64,000 bases of DNA from Luteitalea pratensis (GCF_001618865.1 NZ_CP015136.1:6359001-6423000); one strand, 5' to 3'; positions 20,638 through 35,777 are shown, counted from the stretch's first letter. The notes: generated by a model from the sequence alone, not told the origin. A program made the numbers and translations.

Positions 20638-21864
20638 TCAGCCGTGCGCGATCGTCGTGACGGCGGCCAGCAGGCGGTCGATTTCGCCTGGCGTCGTGTA
20701 ACACGCGCAGCCGATGCGGACGAGGCCGTCCTGGCCATGCCCGAGACGCTCGACGAGCGTCTGTGCGTAGAAGTCCCCGGACGACACGAACAACCCGCTG
20801 GTGACGAGCTGCTCTGCCACCTCGTGGCTCAGGTGTCCCTCGAGCGCAAACGAGACGGTCGGCGTGCGTGGCTGCCCCGGGGGGCGGCCGTAGCAGGTCA
20901 CGCCATCGATGGCGACCAGTCCGTCCCACAGCTGCCGCGTCAGCGCCATCGCGTCAGCATGCAGTTGCGCGTAACTCGCGACCAGCCCGTCCCGCAACGC
21001 GCCAGACGCCGGCGGGACCGGTCCGGCCACCGAGGCAAGGAAGCGCACTGCGGCGGCAGCGCCAACAATGCCCTCGTGGCTCTGCGTGCCGGTCTCGAGC
21101 GAGTCGGGCGGCAGCGCCGGTGCGGGCCGGAGCTTCGGCAGGTCCAGCGACGCCACGAGGTCCGGCCGGGCGCAGAGGATGCCCTGGTGCGGCCCGTAGA
21201 ACTTGTAGGACGAGCAGGCAAGCATGTCGCAGCCGAGGGCCGGCACGTCGACCAGTTCGTGCGGCGCGTAGTGCACCGCGTCGATGAAGACCAGCGCCCC
21301 GGCTGCCCTCGCGAGGCGCGCCGCTTCGGCGACATCCGAGATCGTGCCGATCGCATTGGATGCCGCACCGATCGCAAGCAACCGCGTCCGGCCGTTCAGC
21401 GTCGAGGCCAGCGCCTCGATGTCCAGCGACACACCATCGGCGGCCAGCGGCACCGTGCGGATCGTGATCCCCGCGTCGGCGGCGGCGTGGCGCCACGGAT
21501 CGACGTTGCCGTGGTGATCGAGTTCGGTGACCACGATCTCGTCGCCCTCGCCCCACTGGCGCGCCAGTGCCCGCGCCAGGTGGAACGTGATCGTCGTCAT
21601 GTTCTGGCCGAAGCTCACCCACTCCGGGCCCGGCGCGTTGAAGAACGCCGCGTACACCTGCCTGGCGTCCCGCAACAACGCATCGGTCTCCTGGCTGCTC
21701 GGGTAGGCCCAATGCGTGTTCGCGTTGTGGTGGAGCAGGTAGTCGCTGATGGCGTCGACCACCGACTGCGGCACCTGGGTGCCGCCGGGGCCGTCGAAGT
21801 AGGCCACCGGGTGGCCGGCGTGGACGCGACGAAGGGCGGGGAACCCGGAGCGGACTGATTCCAT
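20638..21864 (-). CDS. Cysteine desulfurase-like class V aminotransferase
   Basis: A 408-aa PLP enzyme starting MESVRSGFPAL. Fold-type I class V features: FDGPGGTQVPQSVVDAI, cofactor pocket VVTELDHHGNVDPWRHAA, FIDAVHYAPHELVD (PLP-ring Asp), and the Schiff-base Lys in CSSYKFYGPHQG. It resembles the VC1184-type desulfurase-like subfamily more than housekeeping IscS/SufS: there is no iscU/suf neighbour, and the typical active-site Cys loop is not obvious. The substrate is therefore uncertain. ATG 21864 was chosen because the upstream extension to 21939 is low-quality sequence running into a palindromic repeat. Confidence 0.8.
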   Translation of the reverse strand: MESVRSGFPALRRVHAGHPVAYFDGPGGTQVPQSVVDAISDYLLHHNANTHWAYPSSQETDALLRDARQVYAAFFNAPGPEWVSFGQNMTTITFHLARALARQWGEGDEIVVTELDHHGNVDPWRHAAADAGITIRTVPLAADGVSLDIEALASTLNGRTRLLAIGAASNAIGTISDVAEAARLARAAGALVFIDAVHYAPHELVDVPALGCDMLACSSYKFYGPHQGILCARPDLVASLDLPKLRPAPALPPDSLETGTQSHEGIVGAAAAVRFLASVAGPVPPASGALRDGLVASYAQLHADAMALTRQLWDGLVAIDGVTCYGRPPGQPRTPTVSFALEGHLSHEVAEQLVTSGLFVSSGDFYAQTLVERLGHGQDGLVRIGCACYTTPGEIDRLLAAVTTIAHG

Positions 21865-21897
21865 GTTGCTACAGGCTACAGGCTGCAGCGCTTCGTT

Positions 21898-21973
21898 GGT
21901 AGGGACGCCTCTCCGAGGCGTCCATGTCCGCACCGTCATGCGGCGATGGACCGCTCGGAGAGCGGTCCCTACC
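21898..21973. repeat. Bipartite REP-like element with 9-bp terminal inverted repeats
   Basis: The ends GGTAGGGAC (21898) and GTCCCTACC (to 21973) are perfect inverted repeats. Inside are two hairpins with 9-bp stems and 3-nt loops: GGACGCCTC/GAGGCGTCC (21903-21923) and GGACCGCTC/GAGCGGTCC (21948-21968). It sits between the aminotransferase start and the pyrophosphatase stop, and looks like two REP units in inverted orientation (BIME-like). Confidence 0.8.
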
Positions 21974-21984
21974 CTCGTGTCCGT

Positions 21985-24459
<2,475 letters not shown>

Positions 24460-24663
24460 CGGATTGAGTCTCGTAAGCTGGCGGCTGGATGTCGGGCACC
24501 CGTTGCCCACGGGGATCGTGTGCCCCGTCCATCGGCGCGTCGAACGGGCCTGCGCAAGGTTCCGCCATAAAACCGGGCGCGATTGTGTCATAAGCGCCGC
24601 GCACCCGCCTAGACGTTCGCGGTGTCCACTGGCGCCTTCCGAGGCCCGGTCGGTGTTGCCACC

Positions 24664-24669
24664 TATAAT
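24664..24669 (+). promoter_or_regulatory. Candidate -10 box for nfeD-paraslipin
   Basis: An exact TATAAT hexamer 29 nt before the nfeD start, in the divergent spacer from hppA. No good -35 hexamer is seen 16-18 bp upstream, so the call is weak. Confidence 0.4.
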
Positions 24670-24698
24670 GCCGAGGTCCTTCACTACGGAGCGTCCGG

Positions 24699-25142
24699 AT
24701 GATCTGGTGGTACTGGGTGGTGCTCGGCCTGCTGCTCCTGGGGCTGGAGCTCGCGACCCCTGGCGGGTTCTTCCTCCTCTTCTTCGGCGTCGGGGCGCTC
24801 CTGGTTGGCGGCCTGGTGACGATTGGAGCTGGCGGCCCGGCGTGGGTGCAGTGGCTGCTGTTCACCGTGCTCTCGGTGGCGGCCCTCGTGTTCTTTCGGA
24901 CGCCTCTGCTGCGTTTGATGCAAGCAAGGACTCCCCGATCGGGCGACATCGACTCCCTTCGCGGCGAGGTCGCGGTCGCCATGGACGGCATCCCGGCCGG
25001 CGGCCTGGGCCGCGCCCAGTTGCGCGGAACGGTCTGGACGGCTCGTAATCTCGGGACGGCCCCGATCACGCCAGGCGAGCGGTGCCTGGTGACCTCGGTG
25101 GACGGCCTGACCATCTCAATCCGCCGCGAAGGAGCGCTCTGA
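24699..25142 (+). CDS. NfeD-family membrane protein
   Basis: A 147-aa protein with three or four TM helices (WVVLGLLLLGLELATPGGFF, LLFFGVGALLVGGLVTI, WLLFTVLSVAALVFF) and a C-terminal OB-fold-like domain (LRGEVAVAMDGI, LRGTVWTARN, GERCLVTSVDGLTISI). This is the short NfeD form without the ClpP-like protease domain. It ends 2 nt before the paraslipin start. The NfeD-SPFH pairing is widespread and points to a joint role in membrane microdomain organisation or protein quality control, as known for QmcA/YbbK-type partners. Confidence 0.88.
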   Translation: MIWWYWVVLGLLLLGLELATPGGFFLLFFGVGALLVGGLVTIGAGGPAWVQWLLFTVLSVAALVFFRTPLLRLMQARTPRSGDIDSLRGEVAVAMDGIPAGGLGRAQLRGTVWTARNLGTAPITPGERCLVTSVDGLTISIRREGAL

Positions 25143-25144
25143 CT

Positions 25145-26059
25145 GTGGAAGGCCTGATTGTCCTCGTCATCTTTGCGATTCTCGTCCTGGTCATCGTGGC
25201 CAAGACGGCGATCGTCGTCCCCCAGCAGAGCGCCTATGTAGTCGAGCGCCTCGGGCGCTATGCCGGCACGCTCGATGCCGGCTTCCACATTCTGGTCCCG
25301 TTCATCGATGTCGTCCGCTACAAGCACTCGCTGAAGGAGAACGCGATCGACATCCCGGCCCAGGTGTGCATCACCCGCGACAACGTGCAGGTCGGCGTCG
25401 ACGGCGTGCTCTATCTCAAGGTGATGAATCCGGAACGCGCCTCCTACGGCATCCAGGACTATCACTTCGCAATCTCGCAGCTGGCGCAGACGACGCTGCG
25501 CAGTGAAGTCGGCAAGATCGACCTCGACAAGACCTTCGAGGAACGCACCAACATCAACACGCAGGTGGTGAGCGAGGTCGACAAGGCCACCGACCCGTGG
25601 GGCGTGAAGGTGCTCCGCTACGAGATCAAGAACATCACGCCGCCCTCCGACGTGCTCGCCGCGATGGAGAAGCAGATGCGGGCCGAGCGCGAGAAGCGCG
25701 CGGTGATTCTGACCTCCGAAGGCCAGCGCGATGCCGCCGTCAACACCGCCGAGGGCGCCAAGCAGGAAGTGATCAAGGCGTCGGAAGCGCGGCGGCAGCA
25801 GCAGATCAACGAGGCCGAGGGTCAGGCGTCGGCGATCATGGCCGTCGCCCGCGCCACCGCCGAAGGCATCCGCGAAGTGGCGTCGGCGATGCAGATGCCG
25901 GGTGGCACCGAGGCCGTGCAGTTGCGGGTCGCCGAGCAGTACATCACCCAGTTCGGCCACCTGGCCAAGACCAACAACACGATGATCATCCCGGCCACGA
26001 CCAGCGACATCGGCGGCATGATCGCGACCGCGATGCAGGTGGTCAAGAAGACGTCGTGA
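25145..26059 (+). CDS. SPFH-domain paraslipin (QmcA/stomatin-like)
   Basis: About 304 aa from a GTG start at 25145, preceded by AAGGAG (25129-25134) inside the end of nfeD. An N-terminal membrane anchor (GLIVLVIFAILVLVIVAK) is followed by the SPFH/band-7 domain (VVPQQSAYVVERLGRYAG, FHILVPFIDVVRYKHSLKE, ALL-type strand GVLYLKVMNP) and a C-terminal coiled coil rich in Ala/Glu/Arg (ILTSEGQRDAAVNTAEGAKQ, EARRQQQINEAEGQASAI). It likely forms large membrane oligomers with the NfeD partner. There is no in-frame ATG near the start. A 19-bp copy of the gene's last bases recurs 106 bp downstream. Confidence 0.9.
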   Translation: MEGLIVLVIFAILVLVIVAKTAIVVPQQSAYVVERLGRYAGTLDAGFHILVPFIDVVRYKHSLKENAIDIPAQVCITRDNVQVGVDGVLYLKVMNPERASYGIQDYHFAISQLAQTTLRSEVGKIDLDKTFEERTNINTQVVSEVDKATDPWGVKVLRYEIKNITPPSDVLAAMEKQMRAEREKRAVILTSEGQRDAAVNTAEGAKQEVIKASEARRQQQINEAEGQASAIMAVARATAEGIREVASAMQMPGGTEAVQLRVAEQYITQFGHLAKTNNTMIIPATTSDIGGMIATAMQVVKKTS

Positions 26060-26163
26060 CGAACGTCGACCGCTTGATGCTTGATGCTTGATGCTTGACG
26101 CTTGACGCCGAAGGGCGCCGCTTTGCCAGGGTTCGCTCTCTTGCGTGGTCAAGAAGACGTCGT
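26039..26163. repeat. 19-bp direct repeat of the paraslipin 3' end
   Basis: GTGGTCAAGAAGACGTCGT occurs at 26039-26057 (end of the coding sequence up to the first base of the stop) and again at 26145-26163. The 87-bp segment between contains a GCTTGAT heptamer array (26072-26106). It looks like a duplication made when spacer DNA was inserted or copied. Confidence 0.8.
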
Positions 26164-26164
26164 A

Positions 26165-26213
26165 GGGAATCGGGTACCGGGTACCGGGTACCGGGTACCG
26201 GGAGTCGGGGATC
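26165..26213. repeat. GGGTACC heptamer array
   Basis: Seven units of 7 bp: GGGAATC, four GGGTACC, GGGAGTC, GGGGATC. Regular GGG runs separated by 4 nt match a G-quadruplex motif on the plus strand. Confidence 0.85.
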
Positions 26214-26225
26214 AGGCGGGAAGGT

Positions 26226-26286
26226 GTAGCGGCCGGACTTCTCCGGCCGGTGCCGTCAGTGACCGTCGGACAAGTCCGACGGCTAC
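26226..26286. repeat. Double REP-like palindrome with GTAGC/GCTAC ends
   Basis: Two hairpins: CGGCCGGA/TCCGGCCG (26230-26237 with 26242-26249) and CCGTCGGAC/GTCCGACGG (26263-26271 with 26274-26282). The element begins GTAGC and ends GCTAC. Same architecture as 21898-21973 and 47774-47840. Confidence 0.8.
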
Positions 26287-26421
26287 GCCCGGGCGAGCTC
26301 TTGCCAATCAAGCGGCCTTCCCGGATTAGACGTGCGCCTTGCAGTAAATGAGATAGCGCGGGCCGACGAGGCGAGCGGCAATGTTCGGCATGCCGGCATT
26401 CGCGGCATTCCGGCATTTGTG

Positions 26422-26446
26422 CTCGTCGCGCCTACGGCGCGACGAG
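26422..26446. terminator. Strong hairpin across the stop of the GGDEF gene
   Basis: An 11-bp perfect stem CTCGTCGCGCC/GGCGCGACGAG with a 3-nt loop, spanning the stop codon (26432-26434) of the minus-strand gene. No T-tract follows on the minus strand, so it may be a REP-like or mRNA-stabilising hairpin rather than a terminator. Confidence 0.4.
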
Positions 26447-28081
26447 GACCCTGTTCCGCCCTGATTTTTTCGCGGCGTAGAGTGTCAGGTCGGCGGCCTC
26501 GATCCACGCATGCCGCTCGAGGCCCTCGCGGTACGGGGCGATGCCGGCACTGAAGGTGACGCGGAAGTGCTGGTGCTCGCCGGCGGTGTGGTCGAGCGCC
26601 GCGAATTCGTTCAACAGGCGCGTGATCAGGCGCTGCGCGTCGTCGATCGGCAGGTGATCGAGGAGGACACCGAACTCCTCGCCGCCGTAGCGGCCGATGA
26701 TGTCGGTGCGGCGCAGGTGCTGCCGCAGGGAGGCCGCCAGCGTCGCCAGGACACGGTCTCCCGCCTGGTGCCCGTACGTATCGTTGACGCGCTTGAAGTG
26801 ATCGACGTCGAGCAGCACCAGCGACGCCGATCCGGGCGTCGAGCGGGCCCGCCGGTCGATCACCTGCTGTACCTGCTCCATAAACGAGGCGTGCGTGAGT
26901 AGCCGGGTCAGGCCATCACGGTGAAGCAGGCTCTTGAGAAACCGCGCGCGCTCGAGGCGGGCGCCGACTGCAGAGGCCAGCAAGGCCGGGTGCACCGGCT
27001 TGGTCAGGTGCTCGTCGCCGCCTGCCTTCGCGGCCCTGATGCGCGATTCCATCTCGGCCTCGGAGGTGAGGAAGATGATCGGCAGGGCCGCGTGCTGCTC
27101 CTGCTGCCGGACCAACCGCGCCAGGTCGTAGCCCGATACCTCCGGCAGGTTCACGTCCATCAACAACAGTTCGGGGTGGAACGTCGCCATGTGCTCGGTG
27201 AAGGTGCGCGGCGCCGAGCAGACGTCCACCTGGTACCCGGCCGATTCGAGCACCGTCCGCGCGAACGCAGCGTGGAACTCGTCGTCTTCCACCACGAGGA
27301 TGCGCGGGATCTCGGCCTGCGATCGCTCCAGCATCTGCAGCAGTTTCCTGTGCGCGGCCTCGATCTCGGCAGGCTTGGTGTAGCAGGCGTCGGCGCCGGC
27401 GTGGATGGCTTCGGCAAGGTCGAGGAAGTCACCGGCGGCGCTCAGCATCAGGATGGCAGCGTGATCGCCGTCCGGTTTCTGCCGTGCGTACTCGACGATG
27501 CCGTAGCCGGAGCCGTCGGGAAGACGCACGTCGACAAGCAATCCGTCGGGCAGGCGCGTGTCGATGAGCGCCTTCGCCTCGGCGCAGGTCCCGGCCTCAC
27601 GGACCGGAATGCCCTCGTGCTGGAGCACCGAGGCGAGCAGGCGCCGGGTCTCCTGGTTCTCGTCGACGAGCAGGACGTCGAGCGCACTGCGCGAACTCTC
27701 CCCCGCCGAGCCACCGGTCGCCGCCGTCGCCGACTCCGGCTCGGTGAGCACGGTCGTGGCAATGCCTTCGTCGAACAGCGCCGTCAGCCGGTGACGGATA
27801 TCGCGCCAGCGGCCCACGTCGTCGCTCGATGGCTGGTGGTGGCCCTTGATCAATTCGTCGCAGCGACGTTCGGCCTCGCGGGCAAGGGTGCTGATGTGGG
27901 GCCGCTGGTAGGTGGCGCCGGCGCCGGCGAGCTTGTGGAAGTGGCGCTTCAGGTCGGCCAGCGTCGCTGCCGTGCCGCGATCGAGGCGCTCAAGCGTCTC
28001 GTCGATGTCGACGAGACGGTCGGGGCCGCCCCTCAGGAACTCCGCCTGAAGCTGGCGAAACTCTTCGTCCCAGGTGCTCAT
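26432..28081 (-). CDS. Diguanylate cyclase with Hpt and two receiver domains
   Basis: A 549-aa cytoplasmic signalling protein. Order: Hpt (about 1-110; phosphoacceptor His in LKRHFHKLAGAGATYQ), receiver 1 (about 133-255; VLLVDENQETRRLL, LLVDVRLPDGSGYG), receiver 2 (about 260-375; ILVVEDDEFHAAFA, LLLMDVNLPEVSGYDL, LTKPVHP) and GGDEF (about 385-549; LVLLDVDHFKRVNDTYGHQA, active-site GRYGGEEFGVLL). The GGEEF signature is intact, so c-di-GMP synthesis is expected. An RxxD-type inhibitory site is not obvious. The Hpt domain lets hybrid kinases feed it; three such kinases lie within the window but none is adjacent. Confidence 0.93.
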   Translation of the reverse strand: MSTWDEEFRQLQAEFLRGGPDRLVDIDETLERLDRGTAATLADLKRHFHKLAGAGATYQRPHISTLAREAERRCDELIKGHHQPSSDDVGRWRDIRHRLTALFDEGIATTVLTEPESATAATGGSAGESSRSALDVLLVDENQETRRLLASVLQHEGIPVREAGTCAEAKALIDTRLPDGLLVDVRLPDGSGYGIVEYARQKPDGDHAAILMLSAAGDFLDLAEAIHAGADACYTKPAEIEAAHRKLLQMLERSQAEIPRILVVEDDEFHAAFARTVLESAGYQVDVCSAPRTFTEHMATFHPELLLMDVNLPEVSGYDLARLVRQQEQHAALPIIFLTSEAEMESRIRAAKAGGDEHLTKPVHPALLASAVGARLERARFLKSLLHRDGLTRLLTHASFMEQVQQVIDRRARSTPGSASLVLLDVDHFKRVNDTYGHQAGDRVLATLAASLRQHLRRTDIIGRYGGEEFGVLLDHLPIDDAQRLITRLLNEFAALDHTAGEHQHFRVTFSAGIAPYREGLERHAWIEAADLTLYAAKKSGRNRVLVAP

Positions 28082-28136
28082 CTCGGCGTCAAACCGCGGT
28101 CATCGTACCACCCGGCCAGAGCTGTCCAGCGTTGTC

Positions 28137-28167
28137 CATCAGGCACCAGGCATGAGGCATGACGCAT
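28137..28167. repeat. Short degenerate GGCAT heptamer array
   Basis: CATCAGGCACCAGGCATGAGGCATG-like units of 6-7 bp between the GGDEF gene start and the end of the next minus-strand gene; same flavour as 37390-37418. Confidence 0.5.
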
Positions 28168-28172
28168 CAGTC

Positions 28173-28649
28173 TCACTGCGCTGGACACGTGGCCGAGAGG
28201 GCCTTCACGCGAGACACGCTGAACGACGCCGGGGTCGTCGTCGCCGGCGTGTCCTGTTCGTAGCTGCCGCGCACCTCGACGATTCGTCCAACGTGATCGC
28301 GCAGCTGCTCGACGTCGCCGCCAAGCCGCACGTCGGTCGTCACCGTCGCATCGTCGCCTTCGACCGGATGCAGGCGGAAGACGTGCGCGGAGTCGACGCG
28401 TTGCAGGCAGCCCTTCAATGTCAGGGTGCCCGCTTGCGGCTCGCCGGACTTGCGGGACTCGCCGTCACCGCTGCCGTGCTTGGTCCGATCGCCCAGATCG
28501 GGCTCGGGCGCCCGCAACGGCGGCGGCGGTTCGCCAGACGCGGGGCGATCCGGCGGCCGCACCGGCTGGGTGGCGGGCGAGGGCTGCTGTGCCCCGAGGG
28601 ATGTCGCAAGCGCCAGGGCGCCCAGGGTGGTGAGCAGCGTCTTGGTCAT
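28173..28649 (-). CDS. Small secreted protein, unknown function
   Basis: A 158-aa protein starting MTKTLLTTLGALALATSLGAQQ, a clear signal peptide with cleavage after LGA. A Pro-rich, charged linker (about residues 25-75) precedes a compact domain: LTLKGCLQRVDSAHVFRLHP, VTTDVRLGGDVEQLRDHVGR, IVEVRGSYEQD. This looks like a small OB-fold/BON-adjacent type domain as in many Acidobacteria periplasmic proteins, but I cannot name a family. ATG 28649 is chosen because it begins the signal peptide. Confidence 0.65.
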   Translation of the reverse strand: MTKTLLTTLGALALATSLGAQQPSPATQPVRPPDRPASGEPPPPLRAPEPDLGDRTKHGSGDGESRKSGEPQAGTLTLKGCLQRVDSAHVFRLHPVEGDDATVTTDVRLGGDVEQLRDHVGRIVEVRGSYEQDTPATTTPASFSVSRVKALSATCPAQ

Positions 28650-28863
28650 GGGCGAAGAGAGCGCATGAACAAGGCCAACCGGACCGGCGCTGGGTGACCA
28701 GGCTAACACGTTGAGATCAAATGACTTGAACCCTTGACTGGACCCATCTCATGGGGACCGGCGGCTGTTGCCGAACTGGACATGGCGAGGAAAGACTGCA
28801 GGGGCGCCACGGATTGACGAGCCTCCCCCGCAGTGGTAGCGTGGCGTGTTCGGCGGGCGCCAC

Positions 28864-28947
28864 GCGAAAGTGGCGGAACTGGCAGACGCGCCGGACTTAG
28901 GATCCGGTGGCCGGAAGGTCATGGGGGTTCGAGTCCCCCCTTTCGCA
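28864..28947 (+). tRNA. tRNA-Leu (UAG anticodon)
   Basis: An 84-nt class II tRNA. Acceptor stem GCGAAAG (28864-28870) pairs with CTTTCGC (28940-28946), discriminator A at 28947. The anticodon stem CCGGA/TCCGG encloses loop CTTAGGA with anticodon TAG at 28898-28900, reading CUA/CUN leucine codons. There is a long variable arm and a T-arm GGGGGTTCGAGTCCCCC. CCA is not encoded. Confidence 0.96.
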
Positions 28948-29100
28948 TTCCAGACATCGCTCGCTGTCGCAGGCTTTGTCCAGGCAAAGGCACACGCCGC
29001 ATCCGCGAAGGCTGTCTCGCCGAAGCGCTCGCCCAATGGCGGACGTATCCGCCCCCCGAAACCGCTGAGTCCGGGGCCCAGGCCCGACGGCCGGCGTTTG

Positions 29101-29133
29101 TCCGATTCCGAGTCCCCAATCCCGAGTCCCGAA
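29101..29133. repeat. Degenerate CCCGAGT heptamers directly upstream of tig
   Basis: CCGATTC/CGAGTCC/CCAATCC/CGAGTCC units of 7 bp end 4 nt before the tig start, so this repeat forms the immediate 5' leader and leaves no clear ribosome-binding site. Confidence 0.6.
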
Positions 29134-29137
29134 GACG

Positions 29138-30439
29138 ATGAAGGTCGAACTCACCGACGTCAGCGAAACCAAGAAGACCTTGACGGTGGAAGTGCCGCCC
29201 GAGGTGGTCGACACCGAAATCACCCGCGTCACGCAGGGCTATGCCCGCCAGGCCCGCATCCCGGGTTTCCGGCCAGGCAAGGCGCCGGCGCACGTGGTCC
29301 GCAAGCGGTTTCGCGAGCAGATCATGCATGACGTCGCGCACGATCTCGTCCCGCGCCTCGTCGGCGACGCGCTTCGCGACAAGAACGTGCAGCCGGTGGA
29401 CACCCCGAAGGTGCGCGACCTGCAGCTCGAGGAAGGCAAGCCGCTGACGTTCACGGCGGCCATCGAGACCGCGCCGCACGTGGAGCCGGGCGATCTGACC
29501 ACCTTGACGGTCCAGCGTCCAGCGATGCCGGTTTCCGAGGACGACGTCGACAAGGCGCTGTCCCGGCTGCGCGACCGTCTGGCCAAGATGGAACCGGTCG
29601 AGGACCGCGGAGCCGAACAGGGCGACACGGTGGTCATGCACCTGTCGCGACGTCGGTTGACCGGCCCGCAGGGGGTCGACATCGAGCCGGAGGCCCCGGA
29701 GAAGCACGACGGCGTGTCTGCCGAGATTGGCGCCGCGGCCAATCCCCCGGGATTCGACGAGGGCCTGCTGGGGGTGACACCCGGCACACAGAAGACCTTC
29801 GAGGTCGTCTTCCCGTCTGACTTCGAGGTGGCGGAGATGGCGGGGGCTCGCGTGGAGTACGACGTCAACGTCACCGCCCTGCGCCGCCGGATCCTGCCGG
29901 CCCTCGACGACGAGTTCGCGAAGGACCTGGGCGAATTCGGGACCCTGGCCGATCTGCGGGGGCGCGTCCGCGAGGATCTGGAGCAGGATGCAGAACGGGA
30001 GCGGACGCGGCGGATGCGGCAGCAGCTGCTCGAGCAGCTGGCCGGCCGCATGACCGGCGAGGTCCCCGAGGGCATGGTGGCGCGGGAAGTGGACCGCCGC
30101 GTCGAGGAATTTGCCCGACGGCTGATGGACCAGGGCATGGATCCGCGGCAGGCGGCCATCAACTGGGACGAATTCCGCACCCAGCAGCAGGAACCGGCGG
30201 TGGCGACCGTGAAGAGCGTGCTGGTGCTCGACGCGATCGCGGCGCAGGAGCAGCTCGAGGTATCGGAAGACGACCTGGATGCCGATATTTCTGGTTATGC
30301 CACCCGCGCTGGCCGTTCGCTGGCTGAAGTGAAGGCGCAACTGGCGCAGCAGGACCAGCTGGAGAGCATCCGGACGGGGCTGCTGCGGGAGAAGGCGGTT
30401 TCGCACGCCATGTCGCGTGCTACGATCGCGGGTGCGTGA
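29138..30439 (+). CDS. tig: Trigger factor
   Basis: A 433-aa ribosome-associated chaperone/peptidyl-prolyl isomerase. The N-terminal ribosome-binding signature [18 protein letters not shown] is present; the FKBP-like middle domain (about 150-245) includes [11 protein letters not shown] and [19 protein letters not shown]; the helical C-terminal arm domain follows ([20 protein letters not shown] onward). Length is normal. It lies 190 bp after tRNA-Leu and heads tig-clpP-clpX-lon, the classical order. Confidence 0.96.
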   Translation: MKVELTDVSETKKTLTVEVPPEVVDTEITRVTQGYARQARIPGFRPGKAPAHVVRKRFREQIMHDVAHDLVPRLVGDALRDKNVQPVDTPKVRDLQLEEGKPLTFTAAIETAPHVEPGDLTTLTVQRPAMPVSEDDVDKALSRLRDRLAKMEPVEDRGAEQGDTVVMHLSRRRLTGPQGVDIEPEAPEKHDGVSAEIGAAANPPGFDEGLLGVTPGTQKTFEVVFPSDFEVAEMAGARVEYDVNVTALRRRILPALDDEFAKDLGEFGTLADLRGRVREDLEQDAERERTRRMRQQLLEQLAGRMTGEVPEGMVAREVDRRVEEFARRLMDQGMDPRQAAINWDEFRTQQQEPAVATVKSVLVLDAIAAQEQLEVSEDDLDADISGYATRAGRSLAEVKAQLAQQDQLESIRTGLLREKAVSHAMSRATIAGA

Positions 30440-30554
30440 GTCACGCGCCCGCCTCGCCCCCCTCCACTGGACGACGACTCGACTGCCCGGCAAGCCGGGT
30501 GCGGGCAACCTGCCTGCGGCCCCCGGGACGCAGGCCACGAGGCCGAATTCACCC

Positions 30555-31160
30555 ATGATTGATCCGCGCATGCAGCTGGTCCCGATGGTGGTCGAGCAGA
30601 CCAACCGGGGGGAGCGCGCGTACGACATCTTTTCGCGCCTGCTGAAGGACAGCATCATCTTCATCGGCACACCGATCGACGACGCCGTCGCGAGCCTGGT
30701 GATTGCCCAGTTGCTGTTCCTCGAGGCCGAGGACCCGGAGCGGGACATCCTGCTCTACATCAACAGCCCGGGCGGCTCGATTACCGCCGGCCTGGCGATT
30801 TACGACACGATGCAGTACATCCGCCCCGATGTGTCGACCTACTGCCTGGGGCAGTGTGCGTCGTTCGGCGCAGTGCTGCTGGCCGGGGGCGCCAAGGGCA
30901 AGCGGTACGCATTGCCCAACTCGCGGATCCTGATTCACCAGCCGTGGGTTCAGGGCGGCGTCGGCGGCCAGGCCACCGACATCGACATCCATGCGAAGGA
31001 AATCCTGCGGATGCGGCACCGCCTCAACGAGATCCTCGCGGATCACTCGGGGCAGCCGATCGAGCGCCTCCAGGCCGATACCGAGCGCGACTACATCATG
31101 TCGGCCGAGCAGGCGCGCGAGTACGGTATCATCGACGATGTCCTCCGCAAGCGCAGCTGA
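30555..31160 (+). CDS. clpP: ATP-dependent Clp protease proteolytic subunit
   Basis: A 201-aa serine peptidase. Catalytic triad Ser103 ([11 protein letters not shown]), His128 (RILIHQPW) and Asp179 ([10 protein letters not shown]). N-terminal axial-loop region [20 protein letters not shown] and [20 protein letters not shown] are typical. It forms a tetradecamer that works with ClpX, encoded 65 bp downstream. Start 30555 is chosen because it gives the canonical short N-terminus. Confidence 0.97.
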   Translation: MIDPRMQLVPMVVEQTNRGERAYDIFSRLLKDSIIFIGTPIDDAVASLVIAQLLFLEAEDPERDILLYINSPGGSITAGLAIYDTMQYIRPDVSTYCLGQCASFGAVLLAGGAKGKRYALPNSRILIHQPWVQGGVGGQATDIDIHAKEILRMRHRLNEILADHSGQPIERLQADTERDYIMSAEQAREYGIIDDVLRKRS

Positions 31161-31225
31161 CCACCGCGCGAAGGCCGCGATGCCGCGGCCCGCGACACGC
31201 CGGTGAGGCAGACGGGTTCGATCCC

Positions 31226-32473
<1,248 letters not shown>

Positions 32474-32486
32474 GCGTCCGTCTCCT

Positions 32487-32523
32487 CCCGGACAGCGTCT
32501 CAAGAAGAGAGGGCGTGTCCGGG
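32487..32523 (+). promoter_or_regulatory. Hairpin in the clpX-lon spacer
   Basis: Stem CCCGGACA/TGTCCGGG (32487-32494 with 32516-32523) with a 21-nt loop, no T-tract. It could attenuate or stabilise read-through from clpX to lon. Downstream, TTGACA at 32610 resembles a -35 box but has no good -10 partner. Confidence 0.35.
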
Positions 32524-32645
32524 CGCCCGCGACTGCCGAAAGCCGGCAGGCGCCTCGAATCCACGGCGAAGGACCTCCCCGAACGGCGGAGGACCGGGCC
32601 TGCGCCGCCTTGACAAGTCACCGCCTCATTCCCGACAACTGATTC

Positions 32646-35033
<2,388 letters not shown>

Positions 35034-35147
35034 TCGGAGGACGCGCGGCGCGATCCCCAGTGGTCGCGCCGCGACGCCGGCGTCCGTGCCCCACGGACGA
35101 CAGGCCGGTCGTTCCCCCTCCCGTCACACGCCCGTGGTCGTCTCACC

Positions 35148-35777
35148 TTGAAAGCTCTCCCCGTCCGGTTCGTCCGCAGCGCCATGAGCGCCACGGACCT
35201 GCCGCGCGAGCCCGTGCCGCAGTTGGCCCTCGTGGGTCGCTCGAACGCGGGCAAGTCGACGCTGATCAACGCGATCACCGGGTCCCGCGTGGCCCGGACG
35301 AGCGCGGCGGCCGGCAAGACGCGGGAGTTGAACGTGTATGCGGTGGAGTATGGACACCGCGACCTGAAGCGCCTGTTCCTGGTCGACCTGCCGGGATACG
35401 GGTACGCGAGGGGCGGGGATGTCTCGGCCAACGAATTCGCCGGGCTCACCACCATGTACTTCGGCCGGCCTGCGCCGGGCACCGGGATTCCCGGCGACGA
35501 CGCAGGATACGGCCCGACGGGCGCGCTGCTCATTGTCGACGCGCGTCATCCGGGGCTGGCCCAGGACCTCAACGCCTGGGCATGGCTCTCCACGCAGGAC
35601 CTGGCGATCGGTGTCATCGTCGCCAAGATTGACAAGTTGTCGCGCACCGAACGAGTGCGCAATGTGCACGCATGGGAAACATCGCTGAACGCCCCGGTAA
35701 CGCCAGTGTCGGCGCTCACCGGCGAAGGACTGGAAAACCTGTGGACCACAATCGTCCGCCTGCTGACGCACCCGTAG
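35148..35777 (+). CDS. engB: Ribosome biogenesis GTP-binding protein EngB/YihA/YsxC
   Basis: A 209-aa small GTPase required for 50S assembly in other bacteria. G1 [15 protein letters not shown], switch region [14 protein letters not shown]3 [12 protein letters not shown]4-type [12 protein letters not shown]5-like [13 protein letters not shown]. The TTG at 35148 is preferred over ATG 35184 because the first residues ([11 protein letters not shown]) match the conserved N-terminal strand of the family. The lon-engB order is common. Confidence 0.93.
   Translation: MKALPVRFVRSAMSATDLPREPVPQLALVGRSNAGKSTLINAITGSRVARTSAAAGKTRELNVYAVEYGHRDLKRLFLVDLPGYGYARGGDVSANEFAGLTTMYFGRPAPGTGIPGDDAGYGPTGALLIVDARHPGLAQDLNAWAWLSTQDLAIGVIVAKIDKLSRTERVRNVHAWETSLNAPVTPVSALTGEGLENLWTTIVRLLTHP

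Larger units (their letters stand above)
26060..26431. other. Spacer of 372 bp filled with repeats
   Basis: No gene. It contains, in order: five GCTTGAT/GCTTGAC heptamers (26072-26106), the 19-bp copy of the paraslipin end, a GGGTACC heptamer array (26165-26213), a double REP-like palindrome (26226-26286), and GGCATTC/GCCGG-rich repeats at about 26389-26416. Convergent genes lie on either side. Confidence 0.7.

Noticed and set aside
20638-21864. Housekeeping SufS/IscS
   Set aside because: PLP site fits, but the operon context and active-site Cys loop of SufS/IscS are missing, so no gene symbol was given.
21898-21973. Complete insertion sequence
   Set aside because: Terminal inverted repeats are present but there is only 76 bp and no transposase; treated as REP/BIME-like.
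28846-29331. Protein-coding frame over the tRNA region
   Set aside because: It overlaps the clear tRNA-Leu and the start of tig.
32610-32640. Lon heat-shock promoter
   Set aside because: TTGACA is present, but no -10 at proper spacing and the sigma-32-like CCTCATT lies too close.
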